DNA of 64,000 nucleotides from Pochonia chlamydosporia 170 (lineage: Eukaryota; Ascomycota; Sordariomycetes; Hypocreales; Clavicipitaceae): contig NW_019154050.1 of assembly GCF_001653235.2 (NCBI RefSeq), positions 186,001 to 250,000 on the forward strand. Direction: 5' to 3'. The notes beneath the pieces are model-generated. The model was given only the letters and a program-made list of their open reading frames with translations, made no database searches and had not been told where the DNA came from. Shown one piece after another: positions 31,441 through 42,230 of this stretch; the first letter of the stretch is position 1, and each line of letters begins with the position of its first letter. The position numbers and the translations under genes are program-made.

Positions 31441-33910
31441 CAACGGACATCAAACAATACCTTATCAGTCATTACAGAAGAAACAACACGGAATTCTCGG
31501 ATAAAAATGTAACTAAACAACAGGATTCATAACACAAGAAACTTCAATATTTTGACTACAAAAGCAATTATATTGAGGGGCTATCGGATGTAACTAGAAG
31601 AAAAATCTCGGCAGTTACTTTTCACTAAACTGCAAGACAGCTATAAAAAGGAAGAAAGGTTCCATCTAGTTATATAGAAAAACAAGGACCAAAAAATCCA
31701 CTATCCAAAGATATCTAGCTTGTAACTTGATAAAGTTCTTACATGCTTCCACCAGCACCAAAGTGCTGTAGCCGATATGTGAGTGTGGGCATCATCAATA
31801 AGTGAACTGAGAACATTTACTCAGGAGCTGTGGGCCACACGGCTAGCGCCGAAAGAAGGAATTGCCGTCGACAGCTCCTCCAACTTTTGCAGCGTCGCAC
31901 CTGACGCGTTGTTGCGGATTCTGCACCTTGAGATATTGCGAAGCCCAGTCAATTGAATACGACCCAACGCCGATGCTATGCTAGGAATAAAGCTTTTATG
32001 CGTCGGGAAATACGCTTGTGACTAGCAATCGGCTTCCCTTCCGGCCCGATCACTTCTATTCTCGAGCGGCGCTCACCCTCATGCAGCCAATGCACTACGA
32101 GCATCAGCGGTCAGAGCTTTCGTCGTGTAAACTGGGTTTGTGGGACCGAGAATATAATTGGTTCCGACACACATCCCAGGATCGTGCCATGATGGCGTAC
32201 CGCATTGGCGCTTCAATGGGGGAACTTACCTGCATGTAAGTACCAGGACGTCTGCTCTTCCGCGTCTCCTGTCGTGTCGTACGAAGCACTGGTGAAGATT
32301 GAGAACGGCAATAGTCCGAAGCCTTGCGGTGTGGGGATGCGGAGTGCGGGGTACAGCATGGCGGGATTCAGCAGCTTCTAGGTACATGCAGGCCTGCCAA
32401 GACGAGGCGTTGGACATTTGCGCTAGTAAAAGGATGGGATGACCAGCTCGGTATTATGACGTCATTCATGAACGGCCAGGGCCCGCCAGCGCCAGCAGTT
32501 CCCAGTGGCGCCTTAGCCTATTCCGTAGCAGTGACCGCTATTTGTGTGTTAATAAGGTGTTCAGGACACCAAATTAAGGGTTGGGTATGAGTATCACGTT
32601 GCCCGAAATTGCTCTCGCTTTGAACCTGTTGCTGGCGCACAATATGAACCGACTGTTGCAAATGCGTTTGCCGATCGCTCTACGCTGTACGCCAGCTAGC
32701 CAAACTTCGTAACTTCGTGTGCACCAGCCCCATGACGATTTCGACGGCCTCAGCTGAGGCTTGGGACCCCACAGGATCCTACGGCTCTGTATGGTTAATC
32801 GTAAGCGTATGCTGAGTCGGCCAGGACTGGCTAGAAGTCCATTGTTAAGTACTCGTAGCCGAGTCTTCGTAAACGCCCCGACTTTTTAATCGTCAGGGCC
32901 TAATTTAAGATTTAGAGCGCACGTGGATTGCGGGGATGGAATGGGGCCGCCTAGTATGGACCCCAAACTTCCGATACAATCTGACGGAGTTTTAGTGGGA
33001 ATGGACTGCTGTGGGCCTCAGAACATGGGCAGGAGGCAACGACACAGAGGTTCTTGGAAGCCGGAGCGGGTGGAAAACTAGGTGATATATGGTCGTCCTT
33101 GCTCATAACAGCATCAGCGAGCGACCATGAAAAGATAGTCGTGCTACTCCTTGGTGTAGAGAGCGCGGATATTGACCCCAAAGATGCGCGCAACCCAGGG
33201 TGCGTAATCAACCAATTCAACTCGACTGATACCTCGTCGCAGTTGGATTATCATCCCGCCAAACATACTTCAGTTGAATGGAACTTTTTTTGCTCGACTA
33301 CAGAGGGGAACCGAGCTGCAACCGCCCGTCTGTCGGATTTGAACGGCCAACTGGATACTACGCTTGAGGTAGAATTTACCGACGGGCAATTCGAAGTTCA
33401 TCATGCAACTCACCTCTCGAACTTTTCCTGCTCCTGGGCAAGCTGGATGGTCAATTCCGCAATAAAACATACTTCTAAGCACGAAAGTTTTGGAAGTCGT
33501 ACAGTACATTACTCTAAAGCACCCCCCGGGCCCGCGGTGACGGAACGCTAGGGCTTGGTTTCTACCATTCCGGCAATTTGCCAAAAAGACACAGTGTTCC
33601 ATCGCCAGCTCGAAACCCAAGCCGCTATATGAGCCAAACTGTGACAACCGCCAACTTAGAACAAAAGTGCGGGCAGCAATTACGACGCTGAACAAAAAAG
33701 GCTCCCCCGCGACAAAGGGCAACTTCCCAATGGGACGACGCTGCCAACCCACTTCCCCCATGGGACGGCGCCGTCCCACTTCCCCGCAAGCAACATCCGA
33801 CGGATCAACATGTATATGTCTTATTAAAGTAATCGACGCCCGTGTCGTTCATTAAAGGGTTTTCCACCGTCGGATAGCGCAACGAATCGGCGTTGTCACT
33901 AGGTGACAAA
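31441..33910. other. long stretch without supported genes
   Basis: 31441-31750 is AT-rich. Around 32018-32240, 32324-32590 and 33054-33551 there are open readings without recognisable motifs, introns or start context. Between 33721 and 33790 two related CCCA(A/T)GGGACG units precede a perfect 16-bp palindrome (33762-33777). Confidence 0.35.
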
Positions 33911-33922
33911 AATATAAATATC
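33911..33922 (+). promoter_or_regulatory. TATA-like box of the alpha-L-fucosidase gene
   Basis: AATATAAATA lies about 80 bp before the ATG at 33995 and follows an otherwise GC-balanced region. Position and sequence suit a core promoter; the palindrome GGGACGGCGCCGTCCC at 33762-33777 is a possible regulator site about 220 bp upstream of the ATG. Confidence 0.45.
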
Positions 33923-33994
33923 TCCCTAGGAAGTGATGTTTCGAAAAGCCTTACCTGCAGCAGGACGAACTAGTCGAAGCCTCTAACCTACAAT

Positions 33995-35907
33995 ATGCGC
34001 TTCCAATTTGTCGCAGCAGCAGGCCTTCTGCCATTGACTGCGCTCGCGGAACCCTGCCAGCGTACGTAAACCTTCCACTGCAGGGAATTAGTACTGACCT
34101 TCACAGCATACAAGATAAGCATCACCGCCGCTAAATCCTCCACAAGATGGACGGACTGCCAGCCCGGGGAATGCAACGGAAGGATGCAGATGTTCGACAT
34201 TACCGTTAACAACACCGGTACCACCTGGGTAGTTTCTCAGCCATACGTTGCCGTCACCATTGAGGGCGACGGCCTCACAACGCACCGACATGGCAAGATT
34301 ATGCGGCTTCGACCCGGCGACTCCGCCACTGTGGAACTCGGTGTACAGACCGAGGTTGTCCATATTGACCGACCGGTCAATGCCACCGCCCACTGGGACG
34401 ACGGTGGCTCTTGCCAAGGCTCTACTACCTTTGGCTTTACGGCTTCATATGGAATCCCGGATTACCAGCCCAACGTCGCCTCTGTGAGCAACCACGAAGC
34501 TCCGAATTGGTATCGTGACGCCAAGTTCGGTATATTCATACATTGGGGGGTATATGCCGTGCCGGCATACAAGAATGAGTGGTAAGCTACGTGCCTTGAC
34601 ATTCTTCTTCCCAACTGACAATATAGGTACTGGCGGGCACAAGAGACCAAAAACTCGGATGTCTATAACCACCATCTGGCGACATATGGTCGGAATGTCG
34701 TCTACGATGACTTCATCGCCAATTTTACAGCCGCCAACTTTGACCCTAAGGCCTGGATGGACCTGATCAGCGATACTGGCGCTCAGTACTTCGTACCTAC
34801 CACGAAGCACCACGACGGATTCGCCCTATTCAACATGTCCTCGAGTATTTCGAACCGAAATTCAGCCAAGCTGGGCCCCAAGAGGGATCTCCTTGGCGTA
34901 CGTCCCCCACTTCCTTGCCATTGTCGTTACTAACACTCCTTTAGGAGCTCTTCGCGGCCGCCAAGCAACATCATCCTGAGATCCACCGCGGCACATACTT
35001 CAGCATCCCCGAGTTTTTCACCCCAGCGTCCCCCCAAAACGGTGAACTCGAAAGCGTCCACACCGGCAACTTCTACCAGGGTGCCCCGAAGAACGCATAC
35101 ACTGACAAAGAGGTCCCGTACACCGGCTTCGTTAACAATAGCTTCATTTCCGGTATCCAGCTACCCCAGATGAACATCTTGGCCAACGACTACGACACAG
35201 AACTCATGTGGTGTGATATCCCCAGCCTGTCGATGGCAGACCAGTTCGCAGCCAACTTCTTCAATAAGGCCTTCAGAGAGAATAAGCCGGTCGTCATGAA
35301 TAACCGCTGCGGCGTCGTGAGCGGCAAGAAAGTCCCGGGCGATTACGGCACCCCCGAAAATACAGCCAACCTCAGCTTCGATCCTAAGCTGTGGGAAGTG
35401 TGCCGCACCATGGATCCCAACTCTTGGGGCTACAGAGCCGATACGCCTGACTCCGCTTACATGACCCCTAACACCATCGTGTACACGCTCCTCGACGCCA
35501 TATCCAAGGGTGGTAACCTATTGTTGAACGTAGGCCCTAAGCCAGATGGTACGATCAAGGAGATCATGCAGACTAACCTGCGTGATGCCGGCAAATGGAT
35601 TAAGTCTCACTCTGAAAGCATTTTCGGTACTAAGTACTGGCCTCTTGGCAAGGGTGGATCTGGCAACTTCCGGTATACCGAGACTGATCAGGCATTCTAC
35701 ATCCACTGCCTCACGAAACCGAGTGGATCCATCAACATTACCGACCCGATCCCTTGGATGCAGGGCGATAAAGTCACCGTTGTGGGTGGCCGCAAGAATG
35801 GCACTATGGTTAGCGCTAGCGCGTCTGGTAATAGCATCCTTCTGGATGTACCTCAGGAGATTTCCGATGCAGACCAGTATGCTTGGACCTTCAAAATCAC
35901 GTACTAA
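33995..35907 (+). CDS. secreted alpha-L-fucosidase, glycoside hydrolase family 29
   Basis: Releases terminal L-fucose from glycans outside the cell. Exons 33995-34061, 34107-34581, 34627-34897 and 34945-35907 keep frame (591 residues; introns of 45, 45 and 47 nt). The signal peptide is MRFQFVAAAGLLPLTALA. A beta-sandwich-like N-terminal domain of about 150 residues precedes the catalytic barrel. GH29 landmarks: WYRDAKFGIFIHWGVYAVPA, AQYFVPTTKHHDGFALF, DTELMWCDIPS (the Asp in WCDIP is at the position of the family's nucleophile), WGYRADT, and GNLLLNVGPKPDGTI. A C-terminal domain with FRYTETDQAFYIH follows. The reading is intact. With the FucP-like transporter on the opposite strand it suggests scavenging of fucose from host or plant/fungal polysaccharide, an inference from gene content. 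Confidence 0.92.
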
Positions 35908-36240
35908 GCGCGCCTTTTTACTTCTGTAGTGTGCAGCTTCTAGAACTCGCACCAAGACTGGGCACGAGCTTCCTGTTTCGCATACGTTAGTTTGTATATA
36001 ATATTTACACATACTTTCACATCCGGTAGCGATGTTGTACCTCTGCGTGCAGTTGATAAAACTCCTCACTACATCCATGCCATCCATGGGTGGGATATCA
36101 GCGGTCGTGCAGTCAGTGTTGCTAATAATATAAACAATATGATATTGGCAATATAGACCCCCTCGCAATATCATTGTATTGTCAAGAGGTGCATATTGTA
36201 TTACCCCATATGACATTGAGCCATATTGACATTGCACAGT
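35908..36240. repeat. AT-rich repeat, related to 62876-62998
   Basis: The segment 36123-36240 contains AATATAAACAATATGATATTGGCAATAT, and TTGTATTGTCA. The region 62876-62998 has AATATAAACAATATATTGCCAATATG and TTGTATTGTATTGTCACAATAT. Both are full of short inverted ATATTG/CAATAT units and end near a TGTGCA-type motif. A MITE is possible; I could not fix ends or a target duplication. Confidence 0.45.
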
Positions 36241-36241
36241 C

Positions 36242-36801
36242 ATGGTTCAAGCGGACAATTTGCTCAACCAGCTGCTCGGCGGTACGTGGGATCGCATTGG
36301 CCCCGGAATAGACATGAAGCGGATCGTCGACAGTACGTCGAGAGTTGGGGCGGGCCATTCGTTTGCGACGAACGACAAGAACGCTTGGCTAGAGGTCGGG
36401 CCGGGCAGAGTTCTGCGTTCTATGGGGGCGTCAATATTTGACAAGAAGACAAACCAGCGGAAGCAGGCTGGCGTGCGAAGGTGGATGCGGCGGCTGCATG
36501 TATTCCGAGAAGCATTAATGCTCCTGTCACATATCTGGGAAGGGCAACCGGTTGTGGACCCGAAACGGTAACATTACGGCACTGTGACACATGGCAACTG
36601 CTCCATAATGTCTTCCTCTACGACGGTCAGGTTATGAGACCAAACAAACAGCAACGCGGCCAGATGTACCGCCAGAAGCTGGCATGGGAGAAGAAGAGGC
36701 GACAGGCCAGAAAGGGACGGAGGGAGCAGATGGATGATTGGGTCAAGGTGGCGTTGAGTGATTGGTTGAGGAGAGAGACTACCTTGCTGCTTATGGAGTA
36801 G
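36242..36801 (+). pseudogene. remnant of a telomere-linked RecQ-helicase-type protein, N-terminal part
   Basis: Starts MVQADNLLNQLLGGTWDRIG, continues with GVRRWMRRLHVFREALMLLS and HIWEGQP, stops at 36571, and resumes in the next frame with PETVTLRHCDTWQLLHNVFL. This order (GQPxRGxE/PET followed by LRHxNT and xNVFxxDG) is what I associate with the region ahead of the helicase domain in fungal subtelomeric TLH/DUF3505-type proteins, and it parallels parts of the ORF at 53723-57316. The end (RPNKQQRGQMYRQK and onward) is unrelated basic sequence. It is followed at once by TAGGGTTAGATTAGGGTTAG (36800-36819). Confidence 0.5.
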
Positions 36802-36820
36802 GGTTAGATTAGGGTTAGCA
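36800..36820 (+). repeat. short interstitial telomere-like motif
   Basis: Two TAGGGTTAG units separated by AT, matching the TTAGGG telomere repeat of filamentous fungi. It is only about 20 bp, so chance is possible, but its position right after a telomere-linked-helicase-type remnant is suggestive. Confidence 0.45.
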
Positions 36821-36921
36821 TTATTATCTAAAAGCTATCTTGCTAGACTGATTCTAACTAAGCTAGATAGATAGGTTGCAAAAGGAAAGCTAGCAAAACT
36901 AAGTACATAAAGAGAGGGTTT

Positions 36922-37156
36922 TGTCACGGGCTATGCCCGATGCTGTGGACCCGGCTCTGCCGGGCCCGGAGCTTCGGCGCCGTGCAGACGGTCGGTTGTG
37001 TAATTGGATTAATTTCGCCTAAGTTGCCACTGCAACTTAACTGCGCAAGCTCGAGGCGAGCCTCGAGCTTGCTCTTCTCCTTTCTTTCTCCCTAGCTTTA
37101 GATAGACAATCATACGGCACCCTTATGTTGAACAAACAGCGGCGCAGCCTCTTACA
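36922..37156 (-). repeat. LTR-like repeat, left arm of an inverted pair
   Basis: Read on the minus strand it starts TGTAAGAGGCTGCGCCGCTG and ends CATAGCCCGTGACA, i.e. TG...CA ends. 37046-37156 matches 44904-45010 in opposite orientation at high identity, including a near-palindrome AAGCTCGAGGC-GA-GCCTCGAGCTT. The outer half (36922-37045, GC-rich with several short hairpins) has no partner at the right arm. No 5-bp target duplication is seen. Confidence 0.6.
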
Positions 37157-37396
37157 AAAAGAGGCAGATAGAATAGCAAGGCTAGATCTATTGCAAGAGA
37201 TAGAGAAAAAAGAGGTAAAGAGGCAAGCAAGAGAGCTAAAGAGCTTAAAGCTATAGCTAGATATAAGATACTAGATATCTTAGAATGCAAAGAATGCAAA
37301 AGAAGATACTAGATAAGAAAATGGAGGTTCTAACTAGTATGTCTCGGTGCTGGAGATGTTTTACTCTTATACGATGCCAGGGAAAGCGAAGCAAAC

Positions 37397-40300
37397 ATGC
37401 CACGCCGTGCGATTACTCTTGAAGAAAGACGAAAAAGAAAACGAGACTATGCTCATGCACGTCGACTGAAGAAAACACTGGAAGTGTACAGCGAATGTCA
37501 GCAGCTGTATGCGCATGATTCAACAGTAAGACTAATTGACAATGAGCAGCGGGACCCGCCTAGTCCCGATTGTCAAAGAGTCGAGTTAGGTATTCAGAGC
37601 CCAAATCCTCAACTGCATCACATGTCTTCAGAGTAACCCATATTGATATTAACTATGTACAAACTCCTAAAATCTGTTACACGCATCCGCAAATCCGTGG
37701 ATTCAATGAAAGCATGACTGACAAATACCATGTGAAGCTACCCTACATGTGGAACCGAAACTTGTTGGCTCAATTCATCACCACCTGGTGTCAAGCAATC
37801 AACCAATAGAAACTCGCAGCACAACCTCTGCGCCGAGCCTGGTGTTGCCATCAGCGTTCGTTCAGACATTAAATCAGCCAATAGTTGCCGCAGACCTGAA
37901 TTTGTCGCCTGTTGTCAGATGTCATCAACAGTTGCTCCCTAAACTTGATTGTCCTCAGACAGATCTCGAAAATCATGCCAAGCCCGAGTCTCAAGCGCAA
38001 GCAGTTCTGCCACTGTGTAGGAGTTCGCAGACCTCGTGGACAACATTCGAGCATCCGGTAGCCCCATTTCAGCCGCGCCACTCATGTGCATCTAACCGTG
38101 AGGCAGACGTCTCATCACACCATCCCCCTTATCACCCATGGCAATATTTTGGTGTTGATACTGGACACCACTCTTCAAGGCACATTTCTTTAACCAGTTC
38201 CCCTCTGACATCGCGTGCTGAAGTCGCGTCGCCATGCCACTCATCATCCCGCTTGTTTCTGACAGGCTCGCCAGCCATCGCAGCTTCATCTTTTCCGGAG
38301 CCTCTAGTCTCAGTGCGGCTCTCCCAGCCGTCCCGTCTAAACCATCCTAATACTACACTTCGAGCTTTTTTGCAGGCTATCTTCGCACAAGAAACTGACG
38401 GCAGTCGCGCTTTTCTTGACGCACAACAGAAAGTGGACGATGGGGTTTTCCGAACCTTTTTTGACGTCAACTGTCGGTGTAAGCTTTTCGTCGCCGTGAA
38501 TTAATACATACGGCTAACTGTCTTCTAACATTCTACCCTCCAGGCTCCTCCGAGACTCCATATGATGAGCCCGAGAACTCCCACACACTGCGGGAGAGAG
38601 TCCAATACCTCCAACGATATCTCCCTCCAATCTCGACCACATTCGGTCCTCGCGGCTCATATGACCCGAGTGCTTCTTTCCCGCAATGGCAGAGCTTTCT
38701 CTCCGATCCACCTGCTGAACCACTTTCCTTCACCAAGACACAAAACAACTTGCCAGAATCTGTGATATCTGTTGAAAGACGATGGGATATTGACAGTGTC
38801 TGGTTTGGGGCCAAGAGCTTACAGGCGATACGGCCTCCAAACGATTTCCGCCTCTCTTTTTTGCCACCATTTGGACGTAACATCTCGACGGATCAGGTCA
38901 TTCAGCCTCATGGGCTCAACTTGGCCAACACTCGGCACATACTGCTGGGTGCGTTCAATGCTTGTAGCGTCCGATTTGAAGTCTTCCTTTACTTTCCTGG
39001 GACAGTTCGCAGCCCTCGTTCAAAGACTCGATCCTCAAAAAATGGCCTCTCGCTTGAACGACAGAAAGATCTCTATGACAGGATCATCATACCAGCAGCG
39101 TATGAGACGATTTCTGACCCTGTACGACAAGAGATTCCTCGATCTTATGACATTGCCTACGCAAAATCCCGCGCGTTTCAGGAGAAACCCGGCACCGGTC
39201 GTTGGCTGCCAGACGATGAGAGCCGTGCCTTTCAGCTCCGGTATACACTTCCTGCTCAAGACCTCCCACTCTTCTGGAAATCTGTTGTTGAGAAGGCCAA
39301 CGCTGTTGAGGTTGCCACTCAACGTGGTGAAAATATAACCTATTTCCGGAATCCCCAACTTCTCTTTCAAGCACACGACCTAAAGAACACAATTGCAAAG
39401 TCGAACTTGAACGATACCCTGACGCTTTTCCAAGATATAGTTCTCGCTGCGCTTGACCCGGATCACCTCGATCTTCACTCCTGTTGGCTCGATGTCGGGG
39501 CTCGTGACTATGTGTCGACTTCGTCACCTTCGACCTTCGCCAGATCGGAATCGTATACGCTCCTTTGGAAGAGTCATTGCCTCGCTGGCCTCGAGCAGCA
39601 ACTGTCGTCGCTCGCGACTGAGAGTCCCATCGCATCTAGTCACTTTAGCTCATTCCTACTGCGGGATGTAGGCACGTACGTCTCCAAGGCAAAATCTTTG
39701 CGAGGCGTCAACCCTGGCCATCCGGACGCTCATCAGCCTTGTATTATCCGCGCCAAGGCATACAACTGTAACAAAGAAACCTTTTCAGTTATGCACAGGG
39801 ACTATCGTCTCTTCGGTTCTGGCTTCCTCCCGCTGCTTGCCTTCGACGAAGCGATGATTCGAGACCTTGCAGTCAACAACCAGAACCATCAGCGCGCTTC
39901 TGTCCCGCAGCTAAACCGCCCCGCGCTCATGAAGGCTTGGGAGGCAAATAAGCGGCATCTGCACGCGATCTCCGACGCGATAGCTCTCAACAGTCACGGT
40001 GTCCGGAGAGAAGTTACCTTCCGCCTTGATGTGATCCTGTCAATGTGGGCTAACAGCTACTTTGATCCAGCTCAGGAGCCGCACACTGGTCCGCTGACGC
40101 AAATGATTCAACTTACTGCACAAGCCGCGAACCATGCTCCTTTCTGGGTCGTCCCGACAGCGGATATGAACGCTCTTATTCTTACTCAGGCCGCCCGTTT
40201 CGTCGCGCCACTTGATTATTGTTTTGATGCTGCTTCTGCCGCCGGTGCTTCATCTGAGGCAGCACAATCCACGGATTCCTCTGTCCGCCGAATATTCAGT

Positions 40301-42043
40301 TTCTATACCGCACAACTGCTTTCTCGCCTACTGGCCCTATGCCTCACCAGCGAACAGCAACTCAAGTATGACAACTGGATTTGGCTTACGTGCTGGAAAA
40401 TTCGCAACAACAGCTCCTCACATCGAAAGAGTATGCTGGAAAGGAAAGGGCTGGGTCTCGGCAAAGTCATCACGGCCTCGGGGATGCTTTGGATTCCGCA
40501 GTCTCACATTGACTGGAGGAGTGGGTATTTGTCTCTCGAGACACTTGTTGAACTATATATACCTCGAAGCCCCATCCAGGCCCGGGTTTCATCTCAAGCA
40601 AATGTTCAATCCCTCACTGCATCAAAAGTGTCCATTGAGTACTATTTACACGTATGGTTACGCGACTCTCGGACAGCATTCGAACATGGACAGCGTGAAA
40701 AGGCAGAGAAGCTTGCCCATCGGGCTGCAAATCTTGCTGCCCAGGAGATCGCTCGGGCATACCATCAGCATCTCCTGTTGAAGCTGGAGGCATACTGGAG
40801 TCGAGTTGCCGACATGCGTGGAAATAGAAGGCGACAACCGCTTAGACGCATACAACAAGGATTGGAGGAGTCCTCCAATCATCTAGGGCGGATCGTAGAT
40901 GCACAGACGATTTGGGAAGTCTACCTTGAGGCCTGGGCTGTGTTTGCGCAAGTTGGCCCAATCGTTGACGTATATCAGATGCCCAGAGGCGTACCTTGTT
41001 GGCTGACAACGAGAAAGTATGTGCCACCAAATGACGGCTGGTCCAATTTTGTGTTTCAGCATCTGTTCAACCGCCCAAGCCGTCCGAGGTGGCATGAGCT
41101 CCACTTCCTCCAGCTTTACCGGTCTTTCAAAAAGATATGGATCTCCATTGATGGGCTTAACAACCCGTTTGATGATAAGTTCCGTCGCCTCATAGGGAAC
41201 TATATCTTGGTTACCTTCAACAACTCTTTGACGAAGGAGGTTGGCACTAATCACACCCCAGGGAGCTGGTACGACGGAAAGCCACCATTCTTTCAGATCC
41301 AGTTCTGGGCACCCTACTTTTCACCGCCTCCAATTGATCCGCAATTAGGCATGCAGATCATACCCGGCCCAATAGTGGCAACTGCGAGGGACTTTCACCA
41401 ACGGGCAAGCGCTTGCTTTCAGCTGTGGCCACGAATAATGAGCCCTCAACGGCTGCACGAGAGTAGCCACACGGAGAAAACTAATTTCTGCAAGAAAGCA
41501 CTACAAAATATAATTGCACTAGTTGGGCCACACTGGAGCTGTGAGACGGATGATTTGCCAAATACACTGCTATGGGGCATCTCCTGCCAGAGTCATCGAC
41601 AAGGGCCATACGAGGATCATTTTCGCCTCCCTCTTCCCGCATCATATGTCAAAGGAGATTACCGTGAGACTAAAATTTGTCGCCCAACAATTATCCTGCC
41701 AACTCGCAATAATGTCATCGCTTTAGCGGAGGCTGTAGAGTCTGTTTCAGGTCTTGGAGTAGGAGTCTTGAAACTGCTTCCTTGGATCCGCGAAGCTCTT
41801 GGTAATGGCGGGCAACAGTATACCATACTCAGTCATCTCGATGAGAAACAAAAAGTAGTTGAACCTAATGCCCATTCGGCGTCGCTGTTGCGGCGGTTCT
41901 TATCTCAAAAGAACCCACCGCAAAGATTGATAAGTGAGGACAACGGAAGAGAGAACAACTCGGAAGACATCGAGCCTGAAGACGGGCTAAGCTCGATCGA
42001 CTGGAGTGACGACGACAGTGATCTTGCACTAGAAGTTATATAA
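37397..42043 (+). CDS. very large unrecognised fungal protein (inverted-repeat-flanked gene)
   Basis: I do not recognise a named domain. The last intron is clear (38479-38543, GTAAGC...CTAAC...CAG) and joins DVNCRC to SSETPYDEPENS. The terminal exon 38544-42043 alone encodes about 1,166 residues. Upstream, ATG 37397 begins a strongly basic segment (RRKRKRDYAHARRLKK), probably linked by one more intron (donor about 37589, acceptor near 37808) to a Ser/Pro/His-rich exon. That upstream exon structure is tentative. The C-terminal 1,000 residues alternate conserved-looking blocks: FRNPQLLFQAHDLKNTIA, LHSCWLDVGARD, CIIRAKAYNCNKETFSV, HAPFWVVPTADMNALILTQ, SGMLWIPQSHIDW, RGVPCWLTTRKYVPPND and KPPFFQIQFWAPYFSPP. 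No signal peptide, transmembrane helix or classic catalytic motif is apparent. The tail is acidic. A diverged partial paralogue follows at once. The basic N-terminus hints at a nuclear or nucleic-acid role, unproven. Confidence 0.7.
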
Positions 42044-42230
42044 ATAGATAGCTAACACCCAATTGAAGTAACTAAAGTACTAATTTTATTTGTCCCACTT
42101 GATGCAGCGGTTTTATTCTTGATTGAAGACAGATTTAGAGGTTAAATTCTGCGTACACCAACACGCTGACGAACCTCCTCCCATCACACCCCAGTTCGCC
42201 AGGCACTTTTAGCTCCCGCGTGATTCCCGC

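Noticed and set aside
32018..32590. Short ORFs resembling coding exons
   Set aside because: No motif, splice context or homologous partner in the window supports them.
33054..33551. 165-codon plus-strand ORF
   Set aside because: Composition and lack of any recognisable motif do not distinguish it from chance; no start context or intron support.
36123..36240. hAT-like MITE starting CAGTGTTGC
   Set aside because: The opposite end reads only CAATGTCA-like and the flanking 8-mers do not match, so boundaries cannot be claimed.
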